6,342 bases of DNA from Deltaproteobacteria bacterium (lineage in GTDB: Bacteria; Desulfobacterota; Dissulfuribacteria; Dissulfuribacterales; UBA3076). The notes beneath the pieces are model-generated. The model was not told the DNA's origin and did no database searches. It worked only from the letters and a program-made list of their open reading frames with translations. Positions 1 through 5,617 of the stretch are shown one piece after another. Position 1 is the stretch's first letter, and each line of letters begins with the position of its first letter. The position numbers were made by a program, and so were the translations under genes. The stretch spans positions 1 through 6,342 of the forward strand of contig JAUXDR010000066.1 of assembly GCA_030618205.1 (NCBI GenBank), given 5' to 3'.

Positions 1-770
1 GCGGCGGGATAGACTCTTCTGTAACCGCCGCTGTTGCTGCACAGGCCCTTGGCCCTGAAAATGTGCTGGGAGTCATAATGCCCTCTCCTTATACATCAGA
101 AGTAAGTATTGAGGACGCAGAGGCCTTAGCCCGAAACCTGGAAATCCAGACCATTGCAATTACCATATCAGACATTTTTGATTCATATCTTAAGACCCTT
201 GAGCCGGTTTTTTCCGGAAAAGAGCGGGATATTACTGAAGAGAACATACAGGCCAGGATCAGGGGCAACCTGCTCATGGCCATATCCAACAAATTCGGCC
301 ACCTGGTACTCTCTACGGGCAACAAGTCGGAACTTGCAGTTGGGTATTGCACACTCTATGGGGATTTGAGCGGGGGCTTTGCCCTTATCTCGGATTTGCC
401 CAAGACCATGGTCTATAAAGTGGCTGAATATCTCAACTCAGAGGGAGAAATAATCCCCATGCGAGTGCTGACAAAGGCCCCTTCGGCAGAGCTAAGGCCA
501 GGGCAGAAGGACCAGGACGATCTTCCACCCTATGACATCCTGGATGCAATACTCGAAAAATATCTGGAACAGAACACCTCACCTGACCGGATAATCGCAG
601 AGGGTTTTAATCAGGAGACAGTATATAAAATTGTTCAGATGGTCGACCGTAGCGAATACAAACGTCATCAGGCCCCTATGGGCCCGAGGGTTACTACCAG
701 GGCCTTTGGGTACGGTCGCAGGTATCCGGTTTGCCATGGATATGGGAGACAAGTAGAAATTAGAAATTAG
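1..770 (+). CDS. nadE: Glutamine-dependent NAD+ synthase, C-terminal synthetase domain (5' truncated by window edge)
   Basis: This is the last step of NAD synthesis: deamido-NAD is adenylated with ATP and amidated to NAD+ in the cytoplasm. The reading frame is open from base 3 at the left edge; bases 1-2 fit the end of a Ser codon. The first residues, GGIDSS, complete the SGGIDSS pyrophosphate-binding loop of the N-type ATP pyrophosphatase fold. Further on are STGNKSELAVGYCTLYGD, then GGFALISDLPKT, and KAPSAELRPGQKDQD, all typical of the NAD synthase domain. The TGNKSELAVGYCTLYGD form is that of the long, glutamine-dependent enzymes, so a nitrilase-type glutaminase domain probably lies upstream, outside the window. 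About 255 codons are seen. The end (TRAFGYGRRYPV, then a short tail) fits the family C-terminus, but the last residues come from a 7 bp tandem repeat. It is the first visible gene of an operon with the HD exoribonuclease and holB. Confidence 0.95.
   Translation, partial: GGIDSSVTAAVAAQALGPENVLGVIMPSPYTSEVSIEDAEALARNLEIQTIAITISDIFDSYLKTLEPVFSGKERDITEENIQARIRGNLLMAISNKFGHLVLSTGNKSELAVGYCTLYGDLSGGFALISDLPKTMVYKVAEYLNSEGEIIPMRVLTKAPSAELRPGQKDQDDLPPYDILDAILEKYLEQNTSPDRIIAEGFNQETVYKIVQMVDRSEYKRHQAPMGPRVTTRAFGYGRRYPVCHGYGRQVEIRN
754..770 (+). repeat. 7 bp tandem repeat at the nadE stop codon
   Basis: TAGAAAT occurs twice in tandem (754-760 and 761-767), followed by TAG (768-770). It encodes the last residues of NadE and supplies its stop codon; the AGGGA ribosome binding site of the next gene begins within its last bases. 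Because the unit is 7 bp, a change in copy number would shift the NadE tail frame and the spacing between the genes. It may be only chance slippage. Confidence 0.6.
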
Positions 771-773
771 GGA
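769..773 (+). promoter_or_regulatory. Ribosome binding site that decides a TTG start
   Basis: AGGGA lies 6 bases before the TTG at 780. No ATG or GTG in this frame lies near the start of the OB fold: the first in-frame ATG is at residue 27, inside the fold. This makes TTG at 780 the best start for the HD exoribonuclease gene. A second TTG at 775 is in another frame that closes at 993. Confidence 0.65.
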
Positions 774-779
774 ATTGTT

Positions 780-1832
780 TTGGAAAAAGGGATTTTTATA
801 TCGGAAATTCAGCCTGCTGCTTCCGTGGAGGGGCTTTTTTGTGTCAGCTCCAAGCGAATGCTTGAGACAAGGAATAAAGAACCCTATCTGGCCATTACTC
901 TCACTGACCGGACCGGTGAGATTGAGGGCCGGGTCTGGGAAGGGGCTAAACAGCTTGACACATTGTTTGCTCAAGGAGATTACGTCCGGATAAGGGGAGA
1001 GGCCCAGAAATTCAGGGACATCACTCAGTTAAAGATCACTCACCTGGAATCAGTAGTGGATGATAGCGTGGATCCGGGCCTTTTTCTCCCTGTTGCTCAG
1101 GCCGACACTAATGAACTCTGGTCAGAGTTCAGGAAGTTCATCCGGGGGATCAAATCCGATGACTTAGCCTCTTTGTTAAATGGAATTTTCAAGGACCGGA
1201 AGATCAGCGAGGCGTTTAAACTGGCACCGGCAGCAAAGAGGATGCACCATGCCTATATCGGTGGACTGTTGGAGCATAGCGTCTCGGTGACGAGGCTGGC
1301 AAATTCCGTCTGCAAGCTATATCCCTACCTTGATCGGGACCTGCTGGTGTCAGCAGCCCTGATTCACGATATTGGGAAAATTGAAGAGTTCACCTTTTCC
1401 CGCCCTCCGATAGACTATTCAGACAGAGGCAGACTCCTGGGTCATATTGTATTGGGTATCTCTATTATTGACAGCTTTGTTGCAAGACTCGGCATAAAGG
1501 ATTCCTCTCAGCAGATAGTCGCCCTGAAACACCTCGTACTCAGCCATCACGGTCAGAGGGAATTTGGCGCGCCCGTACTTCCTATGATGGAGGAGGCCAT
1601 AGCACTAAATTATATAGATGATTTAGATGCCAAACTAAACTATCTTGGAAAGCTGAAAAAAGATATTTCCGGGCCGACTTATGGTTGGACTGAGTACCAG
1701 AGGCTCTTTGAGCGCTACTTCTACCTTCCAAGTCCCGACGAAGTAGTGGAGGACAAAGCCCGGAAAGAGACAATGGAAGATGTCGGCGCAGAAGACCGGG
1801 CAGATGCCCAACCCAGCCTGTGGTCCAAGTAA
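780..1832 (+). CDS. 3'-5' exoribonuclease YhaM family protein (OB fold + HD domain)
   Basis: The predicted 350-residue cytoplasmic protein has an N-terminal OB-type nucleic-acid-binding fold (about residues 15-92, with YLAITLTDRTGEIEGRVWEG) and an HD phosphohydrolase domain (about 155-315). The metal-binding HD residues are all visible: H166 in GGLLEHS, H196-D197 in IHDIGK, H222 in LGHI, H256/H257 in LSHHG, and the acidic run YIDDLDAK (279-286). The order and spacing of these motifs, including FGAPVLPMMEEA after SHHG, match the YhaM family, whose studied members in Firmicutes trim RNA from the 3' end and can also degrade single-stranded DNA. It is slightly longer than typical YhaM (about 314 residues) because of an acidic, charged C-terminal tail from about 320. 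It begins with TTG 9 bp after nadE, and its end overlaps holB by 13 bp, so the three genes are very likely co-transcribed. The family call is firm; the exact substrate in this organism is inferred. Confidence 0.9.
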   Translation: MEKGIFISEIQPAASVEGLFCVSSKRMLETRNKEPYLAITLTDRTGEIEGRVWEGAKQLDTLFAQGDYVRIRGEAQKFRDITQLKITHLESVVDDSVDPGLFLPVAQADTNELWSEFRKFIRGIKSDDLASLLNGIFKDRKISEAFKLAPAAKRMHHAYIGGLLEHSVSVTRLANSVCKLYPYLDRDLLVSAALIHDIGKIEEFTFSRPPIDYSDRGRLLGHIVLGISIIDSFVARLGIKDSSQQIVALKHLVLSHHGQREFGAPVLPMMEEAIALNYIDDLDAKLNYLGKLKKDISGPTYGWTEYQRLFERYFYLPSPDEVVEDKARKETMEDVGAEDRADAQPSLWSK

Positions 1833-2878
1833 AAAATAGTGTAAACAGACAAGTGCCGGCTGATATTTCAGGACAAGAAAGGGCTATCCGGGTCTTTGGC
1901 CGTTTGATGAAAAAGGGCCTTTTGGCCCATGCCTATTTATTGGTGGGAGCTTCCGGAGCCGGTAAAGAGGCCCTGGCCTTTTCCATTGCGAAGCTGCTCC
2001 TGTGTGAAAAGCCGCATCTCGGAGAAGATCTTCCGAGCCCATGCGGCAGTTGCGCGGGGTGCATCAAGTTTGAGCACCAAACCCACCCTGATATTGAGAT
2101 CCTGAAGCCTCAAGGGGCAATGATAAAATTGGACCAGATCCGTGATCTGCAAAGGGCCCTGTCCTTTTCCCCCCTGGATTCTCAACGTAGAGTATGCCTT
2201 ATACTGGAGGCTCAAAAAATAAATCTTCCAGCTGCAAATGCCCTTCTGAAGACCCTGGAAGAGCCCCCTGGCGGGAACCACCTTATCCTTACGGCCACTT
2301 CGGTCAGGACCCTCCTGCCTACTATTGTATCCCGTTGCCAGGTGATACATTGTGAAGGCCTGTCAGTCAGCGCACTTATGGAGCGCATTAAAAAAGAGAG
2401 ACTTTGCCCCTCCGGCTCAGCCCAATTTCTGGCCTGTTTTTCAGAAGGCAGCATCTCAAAGGCCAGAGATTTACTTGACCAGGACATTTTTTCAGTGCGG
2501 GAAGATTTGCTTGAATTTCTGAAAAGTAAGAGGGAAAAGGCGCTTTTCATGCTATTTGTCCTGTCAAAGCAAATTTCAAATAAACGGGAGAATATCCTCC
2601 TTGCTGTACAGGTAATCCGCACTTTTCTCAGGGATCTGATGATGCTTAAAGGGCTCCGGAGGAAAGATAGGAAAGAACCAAAGGAACTCGGTGTTCAGAC
2701 ACTTTTCAACCCTGACTACGAGAATGAGCTTCAGGCGATCTCTCATCGATTTAGCTCTCAGGACATGGCCGAGTATTGCCAATGGCTGGATAAAGTGGAA
2801 TGGCTGCTGGATCGAAACATAAGCAGGGAGTTCCTGGCAGAGTCTGCTCTCATTTTCTGGATAAGGAAGCGCAGATAA
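1820..2878 (+). CDS. holB: DNA polymerase III delta prime subunit (clamp-loader AAA+ protein)
   Basis: Delta prime is the stator of the clamp loader that places the beta sliding clamp on DNA. The 352-residue product has the AAA+ order: GQERAI (18-23), AHAYLLVG, a P-loop GASGAGKE (43-50), a four-Cys zinc module (C62, C75, C78, C81 as CGSCAGC), HPDIEIL, a Walker B-like strand RRVCLILEAQ (123-132), NALLKTLEEPP (140-150), and the clamp-loader SRC motif (171-173). The P-loop has Glu where an active ATPase has Ser/Thr, and Walker B lacks the usual DE pair. Both fit delta prime, which often does not hydrolyse ATP, rather than DnaX. The single-AAA+ length of about 350 also argues against DnaX. The GTG at 1820 overlaps the previous gene by 13 bp and has no clear Shine-Dalgarno. 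A GTG at 1853 is an alternative that places GQ about seven residues from the start. Translation is probably coupled to the upstream gene. Confidence 0.93.
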   Translation: MVQVKNSVNRQVPADISGQERAIRVFGRLMKKGLLAHAYLLVGASGAGKEALAFSIAKLLLCEKPHLGEDLPSPCGSCAGCIKFEHQTHPDIEILKPQGAMIKLDQIRDLQRALSFSPLDSQRRVCLILEAQKINLPAANALLKTLEEPPGGNHLILTATSVRTLLPTIVSRCQVIHCEGLSVSALMERIKKERLCPSGSAQFLACFSEGSISKARDLLDQDIFSVREDLLEFLKSKREKALFMLFVLSKQISNKRENILLAVQVIRTFLRDLMMLKGLRRKDRKEPKELGVQTLFNPDYENELQAISHRFSSQDMAEYCQWLDKVEWLLDRNISREFLAESALIFWIRKRR

Positions 2879-2888
2879 TTTCTTTCAA

Positions 2889-2909
2889 CTTGCTCCTTCG
2901 CAAGCTTTT
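2889..2909 (+). terminator. Weak hairpin with short T run after holB
   Basis: CTTGC (2889-2893) and GCAAG (2900-2904) form a 5 bp stem with a 6-nt loop, followed by CTTTT (2905-2909). It sits 10 bp after the holB stop, where a terminator between convergent genes is expected. The stem is short and the T run is brief, so this is only a candidate. In the other direction, for tyrA, it has no T run. The rest of the 101 bp spacer (2879-2979) shows nothing stronger. Confidence 0.3.
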
Positions 2910-2979
2910 CCATGAGAGAGGAATTGAAGTACGAGGCGGATCTCCGTTAGCTGGATGCTAGTGGTTTTTCTTAATAAAA

Positions 2980-3891
2980 CTACATACCTTTGGGCACCAT
3001 CTTCAGATACGTGGGAATTTTAATGGGGGTTTCAGCCTGGGAGATACTAGCTCTCATTCTATCTTTTTTAAATAAAAGGATTGTACGTCCCAGGTCCTGA
3101 ACTTCCTCAAAGAGTTCTATAAATGCTGAGCGGTCATGTTCTTTGATTATCTTTCTCAGGTCTTCTCCATATTGGCTAAATGTCTCAAGGATACTGTTCG
3201 TATATGGATTAGACATCTGAATGGTTGCATAGAGTTCAGGATCCTGATGATAGAGCCTGGCTACTATGTTCATCTGCTGTTCAAAACTTGGGGGTGCAAG
3301 TGCCAGTATCTGCTGAAGGTCCATTCCATGCTTATCTAGGGCTTTTCCCAGACAAAGAAGTATGAAATGATTTAGTGCCTGGGCACAGGCCATGGTGCGG
3401 TCGTGTTCTTCAGGCGAAACGACAGATGTCACGGCCCCATGTTGCCGGAGAAGTCCTTCCCACCAGCTAAACCACCTTTTGCCACGCCCCGGACATAGTG
3501 CCACCCTCTTGTCCTTAATGGAATCCTCCGCCGGCCCAAAAAGCGGATGGGTCCCTACCACCTCACAGCGTGCGTGTTCCAACATACACGTCACCTGCGA
3601 CTGCTTAAGCGAACAGAGGTCTGTCATAAAGGAGCTTTCCGGAACCAGGGGGCCTAGTTTGGCCACTTCTTTCGGGAACACTCCCATGGGGAGGGAGAGT
3701 ATGAGGACCCGGCACTTCCGGGCCAGATCCTCGGACGAGAGTTCTGTGTGTAAATCAGAGATGAGTACTGGAAATCCAGCGCCTTTTAAGAATTTGGCAA
3801 ACCATCCCCCCATGCGTCCTAGCCCGCCTACAATTCCGACTGTTAGAGGGCTGGTGCCGGGGTCGATATCTGTATGTATCTGCGGTTTCAC
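2980..3891 (-). CDS. tyrA: Prephenate dehydrogenase (tyrosine biosynthesis)
   Basis: The enzyme oxidatively decarboxylates prephenate to 4-hydroxyphenylpyruvate, the committed step to tyrosine. The 303-residue protein has an N-terminal Rossmann domain with GIVGGLGRMGGWFAKFL (19-35), of the 'GGxGxMG' form found in the dehydrogenase half of enterobacterial TyrA. An acidic residue, D46 in LISD, ends the second strand and suggests NAD+ rather than NADP+ preference. GTHPLFGP (113-120) carries the conserved catalytic His (H115), EEHD is at 161-164 and QALNHF at 171-176. The C-terminal half is helical. There is no chorismate mutase domain (it would be about 90 residues at the N-terminus) and no ACT domain. 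The start is GTG at 3889-3891; the upstream in-frame stop at 3898-3900 leaves no other choice. No good Shine-Dalgarno is visible. The gene is 16 bp downstream of aroC and is surely co-transcribed with it. Use of arogenate rather than prephenate cannot be excluded from sequence. Confidence 0.9.
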   Translation of the reverse strand: MKPQIHTDIDPGTSPLTVGIVGGLGRMGGWFAKFLKGAGFPVLISDLHTELSSEDLARKCRVLILSLPMGVFPKEVAKLGPLVPESSFMTDLCSLKQSQVTCMLEHARCEVVGTHPLFGPAEDSIKDKRVALCPGRGKRWFSWWEGLLRQHGAVTSVVSPEEHDRTMACAQALNHFILLCLGKALDKHGMDLQQILALAPPSFEQQMNIVARLYHQDPELYATIQMSNPYTNSILETFSQYGEDLRKIIKEHDRSAFIELFEEVQDLGRTILLFKKDRMRASISQAETPIKIPTYLKMVPKGM

Positions 3892-3907
3892 GGTTTTTTA
3901 GAAGAAC

Positions 3908-4978
3908 TCAGGACCAAAGATCAGGTGTAAGGGCCCTTGCTCTAAGTATGTGGTCAGTGAGTACCAGACGTATCATGGCCTCGCACACAGGTACTATCCG
4001 GGGAATGGCCGAGGCATCATGTCGCCCTCCCACCTTGAGCTTAGCGGGTTTCTCAGACACTGTTATAGTGTCTTGTTCTTTAGATATAGACGGAATCGGC
4101 TTTACAGCGGCCCTTACAATCAGGTCATCACCATTTGAGATACCAGCCAGTATGCCTCCGGAGTTATTACTCAAAAAGCCCCCTGGGACTATGGGGTCGT
4201 TGTTCTCCGATCCCAATAGCTCCGCAGCCCGGAAGCCGGCCCCGATCTCTACGCCCTTTACCGCACCGATGGACATAAGTCCCTTGGCCAGCTCGGCATC
4301 AAGCTTGTCAAAGACCGGTTCTCCGAGACCGGGAGGCACTCCTGTTGCTAATACTTCTACAATTCCTCCAACCGAGTCACCTTTGGATCTCACTTCAGCT
4401 ATTCGTTCTTCCATTTTTTCTGCTGCTTCAAGGTCAGGGCAAAAGAGCCTGTTTTGATTGACTGCATCAAGATCACGTTTTTGTGCCTTCACTTTGCCCA
4501 GAGCAACTGTATAAGCGATGACCGAAATGCCCACTGTATTTAAGAATACCTGGGCTACTGCGGCCGCAGCCACTCTTGCCGCGGTTTCTCTCCCAGAGGC
4601 CCGGCCTCCGCCCCTGTGGTCACGAATTCCGTACTTTTTCCAGTAGGTGTAGTCACCGTGACCAGGTCTGAATACGTCCCTAAGCTGGTCATATGCCTGG
4701 CTCCTGGCGTCCCGGTTTCTGATGATCAGTAATATGGGAGTACCTGTGGTCTGTCCTTCAAAGACACCAGAAAGGATTTCTACCAGATCAGGTTCCTTTC
4801 TCGGGCTTTCCGCAGCCCCCCCCTTCCCTGGTCGTCTCTTGTCCAGGGTCTCTTGAATGACTGCCTTATCCAGGACAAGACGTGGCGGGCACCCGTCTAT
4901 AACTACACCCAGGGCAGGACCATGAGACTCTCCCCATGTGGTTATGCAGAAGTACTGTCCAAAGGTATTTCCTGGCAT
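3908..4978 (-). CDS. aroC: Chorismate synthase
   Basis: This enzyme makes chorismate from 5-enolpyruvylshikimate-3-phosphate (EPSP), the last shikimate pathway step, with reduced FMN as cofactor. The 356-residue protein is of normal length. It shows all the family signatures: NTFGQYF and TTWGESHGPALG (4-24), KRRPGKGG (47-54), RPGHGDYTY (104-112), RDHRGGGRASGRETAARVA (119-137), KGDSVGG (199-205), SNNSGGILAGISNG (270-283) and GRHDASAIPR (318-327). The catalytic His of GESHG (H19) and the FMN/EPSP-binding Arg and His residues in these motifs are present. The start is ATG at 4976-4978; GGAG (complement of 4993-4996) is somewhat far upstream at 14 bases. It is the first gene of the aroC-tyrA pair, and the upstream DNA holds a candidate promoter and a TrpR-like operator. 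Its product feeds, through chorismate mutase (not in this window), into TyrA. Confidence 0.97.
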   Translation of the reverse strand: MPGNTFGQYFCITTWGESHGPALGVVIDGCPPRLVLDKAVIQETLDKRRPGKGGAAESPRKEPDLVEILSGVFEGQTTGTPILLIIRNRDARSQAYDQLRDVFRPGHGDYTYWKKYGIRDHRGGGRASGRETAARVAAAAVAQVFLNTVGISVIAYTVALGKVKAQKRDLDAVNQNRLFCPDLEAAEKMEERIAEVRSKGDSVGGIVEVLATGVPPGLGEPVFDKLDAELAKGLMSIGAVKGVEIGAGFRAAELLGSENNDPIVPGGFLSNNSGGILAGISNGDDLIVRAAVKPIPSISKEQDTITVSEKPAKLKVGGRHDASAIPRIVPVCEAMIRLVLTDHILRARALTPDLWS

Positions 4979-4997
4979 TTTCTTATCTAAACTCCTT

Positions 4998-5013
4998 CGC
5001 TAGTTAACTGGCG
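4998..5013 (-). promoter_or_regulatory. TrpR-like operator upstream of aroC-tyrA
   Basis: Read on the minus strand this is CGCCAGTTAACTAGCG, a near-perfect 16 bp palindrome centred on GTTAAC. Its middle 12 bases, CCAGTTAACTAG, differ at one position from CTAGTTAACTAG, the core of the E. coli trp operator. It lies directly before the aroC Shine-Dalgarno, between the candidate promoter and the start codon, where a bound repressor would block transcription. Both genes served are in aromatic amino acid synthesis. The match and position are seen; binding by TrpR or a relative is inferred, and no regulator gene is present here. Confidence 0.55.
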
Positions 5014-5025
5014 ATTTTATTCTTA

Positions 5026-5054
5026 CTTTTACCCGTGGTTCTGTAGCCTATCAA
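5026..5054 (-). promoter_or_regulatory. Candidate sigma-70 promoter for aroC-tyrA
   Basis: On the minus strand, TTGATA (complement of 5049-5054; 5 of 6 to TTGACA) is followed after 17 bases by TAAAAG (complement of 5026-5031; 4 of 6 to TATAAT). Transcription would start near 5019, putting the TrpR-like palindrome at about +6 to +21. Another possibility is that TTAACT inside the palindrome is the -10, as in the E. coli trp promoter, but the hexamer 17 bp upstream of it (AAAAGT) is a poor -35. Confidence 0.4.
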
Positions 5055-5272
5055 AAAGATTTTTTTTCTCAAGGGTTTTCTCTGTAGTCAGGGTTAAGCC
5101 ATTTAATGGTATTTGAATGAAGGCGTTCATGTATTGGAATGATAGCACGAAGTTTTTATGTGTATTGTTTTTTGAAACCATTTTCTTGACCCATCCATTT
5201 TTTTGTAGTAACACCAAAATAGTGGCAATTATAGTCTATATGTTTATAGATTTGGTAATAAGTGGTTTATGC

Positions 5273-5290
5273 AGGCCGCATGCAAGGCCT
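5273..5290. repeat. Inverted repeat AGGCC-N8-GGCCT
   Basis: AGGCC (5273-5277) and GGCCT (5286-5290) flank GCATGCAA. It is a GC-rich island in an AT-rich stretch, about 170 bp upstream of the predicted sigma-54 start site. No T run follows, so it is not a terminator. It could be a protein-binding site. Confidence 0.35.
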
Positions 5291-5333
5291 TAAGGAGAAG
5301 AGGAAGAATTTTTCTATATTTGTTGCCTGATGG

Positions 5334-5346
5334 CTGAGGTGCTCAG
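5334..5346. repeat. Inverted repeat CTGAG-GTG-CTCAG
   Basis: Perfect 5 bp arms with a 3 bp centre. The centre is about 117 bp upstream of the predicted sigma-54 transcription start (5457), the usual distance range for an enhancer-binding activator site. It is short enough to be chance. Confidence 0.35.
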
Positions 5347-5365
5347 TGGAAATTATATTCTTTTC

Positions 5366-5382
5366 TTGGAAATTTTTTCCAA
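5366..5382. repeat. Inverted repeat TTGGAAA-TTT-TTTCCAA
   Basis: Perfect 7 bp arms with a 3 bp centre form a 17 bp palindromic site about 83 bp upstream of the predicted sigma-54 start. It may be an activator-binding or DNA-bending site. Its AT-rich make-up raises the chance of a random origin. Confidence 0.4.
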
Positions 5383-5430
5383 AATAGTGTCCAAAATCCA
5401 GAAAAAATGGCAAAATATGAGAAGAAAAAC

Positions 5431-5446
5431 TGGCATTCTTCTTGCA
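5431..5446 (+). promoter_or_regulatory. Sigma-54 (RpoN) -24/-12 promoter
   Basis: TGGCATTCTTCTTGCA agrees with the sigma-54 consensus TGGCACG-N4-TTGCW at every fixed position except the CG at positions 6-7 (TT here). The essential GG (5432-5433) and GC (5444-5445) are exactly 10 bp apart, and a preceding C also fits the consensus. Transcription would begin near 5457 and run toward the PEP-CTERM gene, leaving a leader of about 160 nt. Sigma-54 promoters need an AAA+ activator; the inverted repeats upstream are candidate sites for it. Confidence 0.7.
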
Positions 5447-5523
5447 AATGTTCAAATATCAGATCTTGTGAAGATGCCGTTGAATATATTTGAGACGAAA
5501 GATCACATTTCAATAAGTGATTA

Positions 5524-5539
5524 TGTTAAAAATATCACA
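5524..5539. promoter_or_regulatory. CRP/FNR-family-like site in the leader
   Basis: TGTTA-N6-TCACA matches TGTGA-N6-TCACA at 9 of 10 positions. It lies downstream of the predicted sigma-54 start and 78 bp before the ATG, so it could act as a roadblock or serve a second promoter near 5585 (TAAAAA). A match of this quality is not rare in AT-rich DNA. Confidence 0.25.
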
Positions 5540-5601
5540 GATGCAAAGTGAAGGTTTAAACGGTATTGATCATAAGTAATACGGCTAAAAATTGAACGTA
5601 G

Positions 5602-5608
5602 AAGGAGG
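5602..5608 (+). promoter_or_regulatory. Strong Shine-Dalgarno of the PEP-CTERM gene
   Basis: AAGGAGG lies 9 bases before ATG 5618. It is by far the best ribosome binding site in the window. It fixes the start and suggests that the protein is well translated when transcribed. Confidence 0.85.
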
Positions 5609-5617
5609 ATTTGAAAT

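Larger units (their letters stand above)
4979..5617. other. 640 bp AT-rich divergent intergenic region
   Basis: This stretch between aroC and the PEP-CTERM gene is visibly richer in A+T than the flanking housekeeping genes. Small open frames occur (minus 5029-5217 and 5267-5455, plus 5330-5551), but none has a well-placed Shine-Dalgarno, a recognisable domain or protein-like composition. What it does hold is regulatory: the aroC operator and promoter at the left, inverted repeats at 5273-5290, 5334-5346 and 5366-5382, a sigma-54 promoter at 5431-5446, and a leader of about 160 nt before 5618. A smaller hairpin, ATGAA/TTCAT, is at 5117-5130. The stretch 5055-5270 shows nothing I can name. Confidence 0.7.

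Noticed and set aside
1937..2622. Two minus-strand open frames opposite holB
   Set aside because: They are shadows of a gene with clear clamp-loader motifs and have no independent support.
3392..4457. Long plus-strand open frames (3392-3901 and 3948-4457) opposite tyrA and aroC
   Set aside because: They are antisense shadows of two strongly conserved genes, with Ser/Pro/Arg-rich products and no family resemblance.
2893..5000. The 9-mer CTCCTTCGC shared by 2893-2901 and 4992-5000
   Set aside because: The flanks differ; one copy is a hairpin loop and stem, the other the complement of the aroC ribosome binding site. Chance similarity.
5051..5070. A-run followed by eight T's, considered as a terminator on the plus strand
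   Set aside because: There is no GC-rich stem and no plus-strand gene upstream to terminate. On the minus strand it is simply the AT-rich upstream part of the aroC promoter.
5029..5217. 62-codon minus-strand frame upstream of aroC, considered as an attenuator leader peptide
   Set aside because: It starts with TTG, lacks a good ribosome binding site, has no run of Trp, Tyr or Phe codons, and no terminator hairpin follows. Its end overlaps the candidate aroC promoter.
5267..5455. 62-codon minus-strand frame
   Set aside because: It has a TTG start without a Shine-Dalgarno, no domain and low-complexity composition. It overlaps the sigma-54 promoter on the other strand.
5330..5551. 73-codon plus-strand open frame in the intergenic region
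   Set aside because: It has no Shine-Dalgarno near its ATG, no recognised domain and Lys/Ile-rich composition as expected of AT-rich noncoding DNA. It also spans the sigma-54 promoter and the expected leader. A real small gene is not fully excluded.
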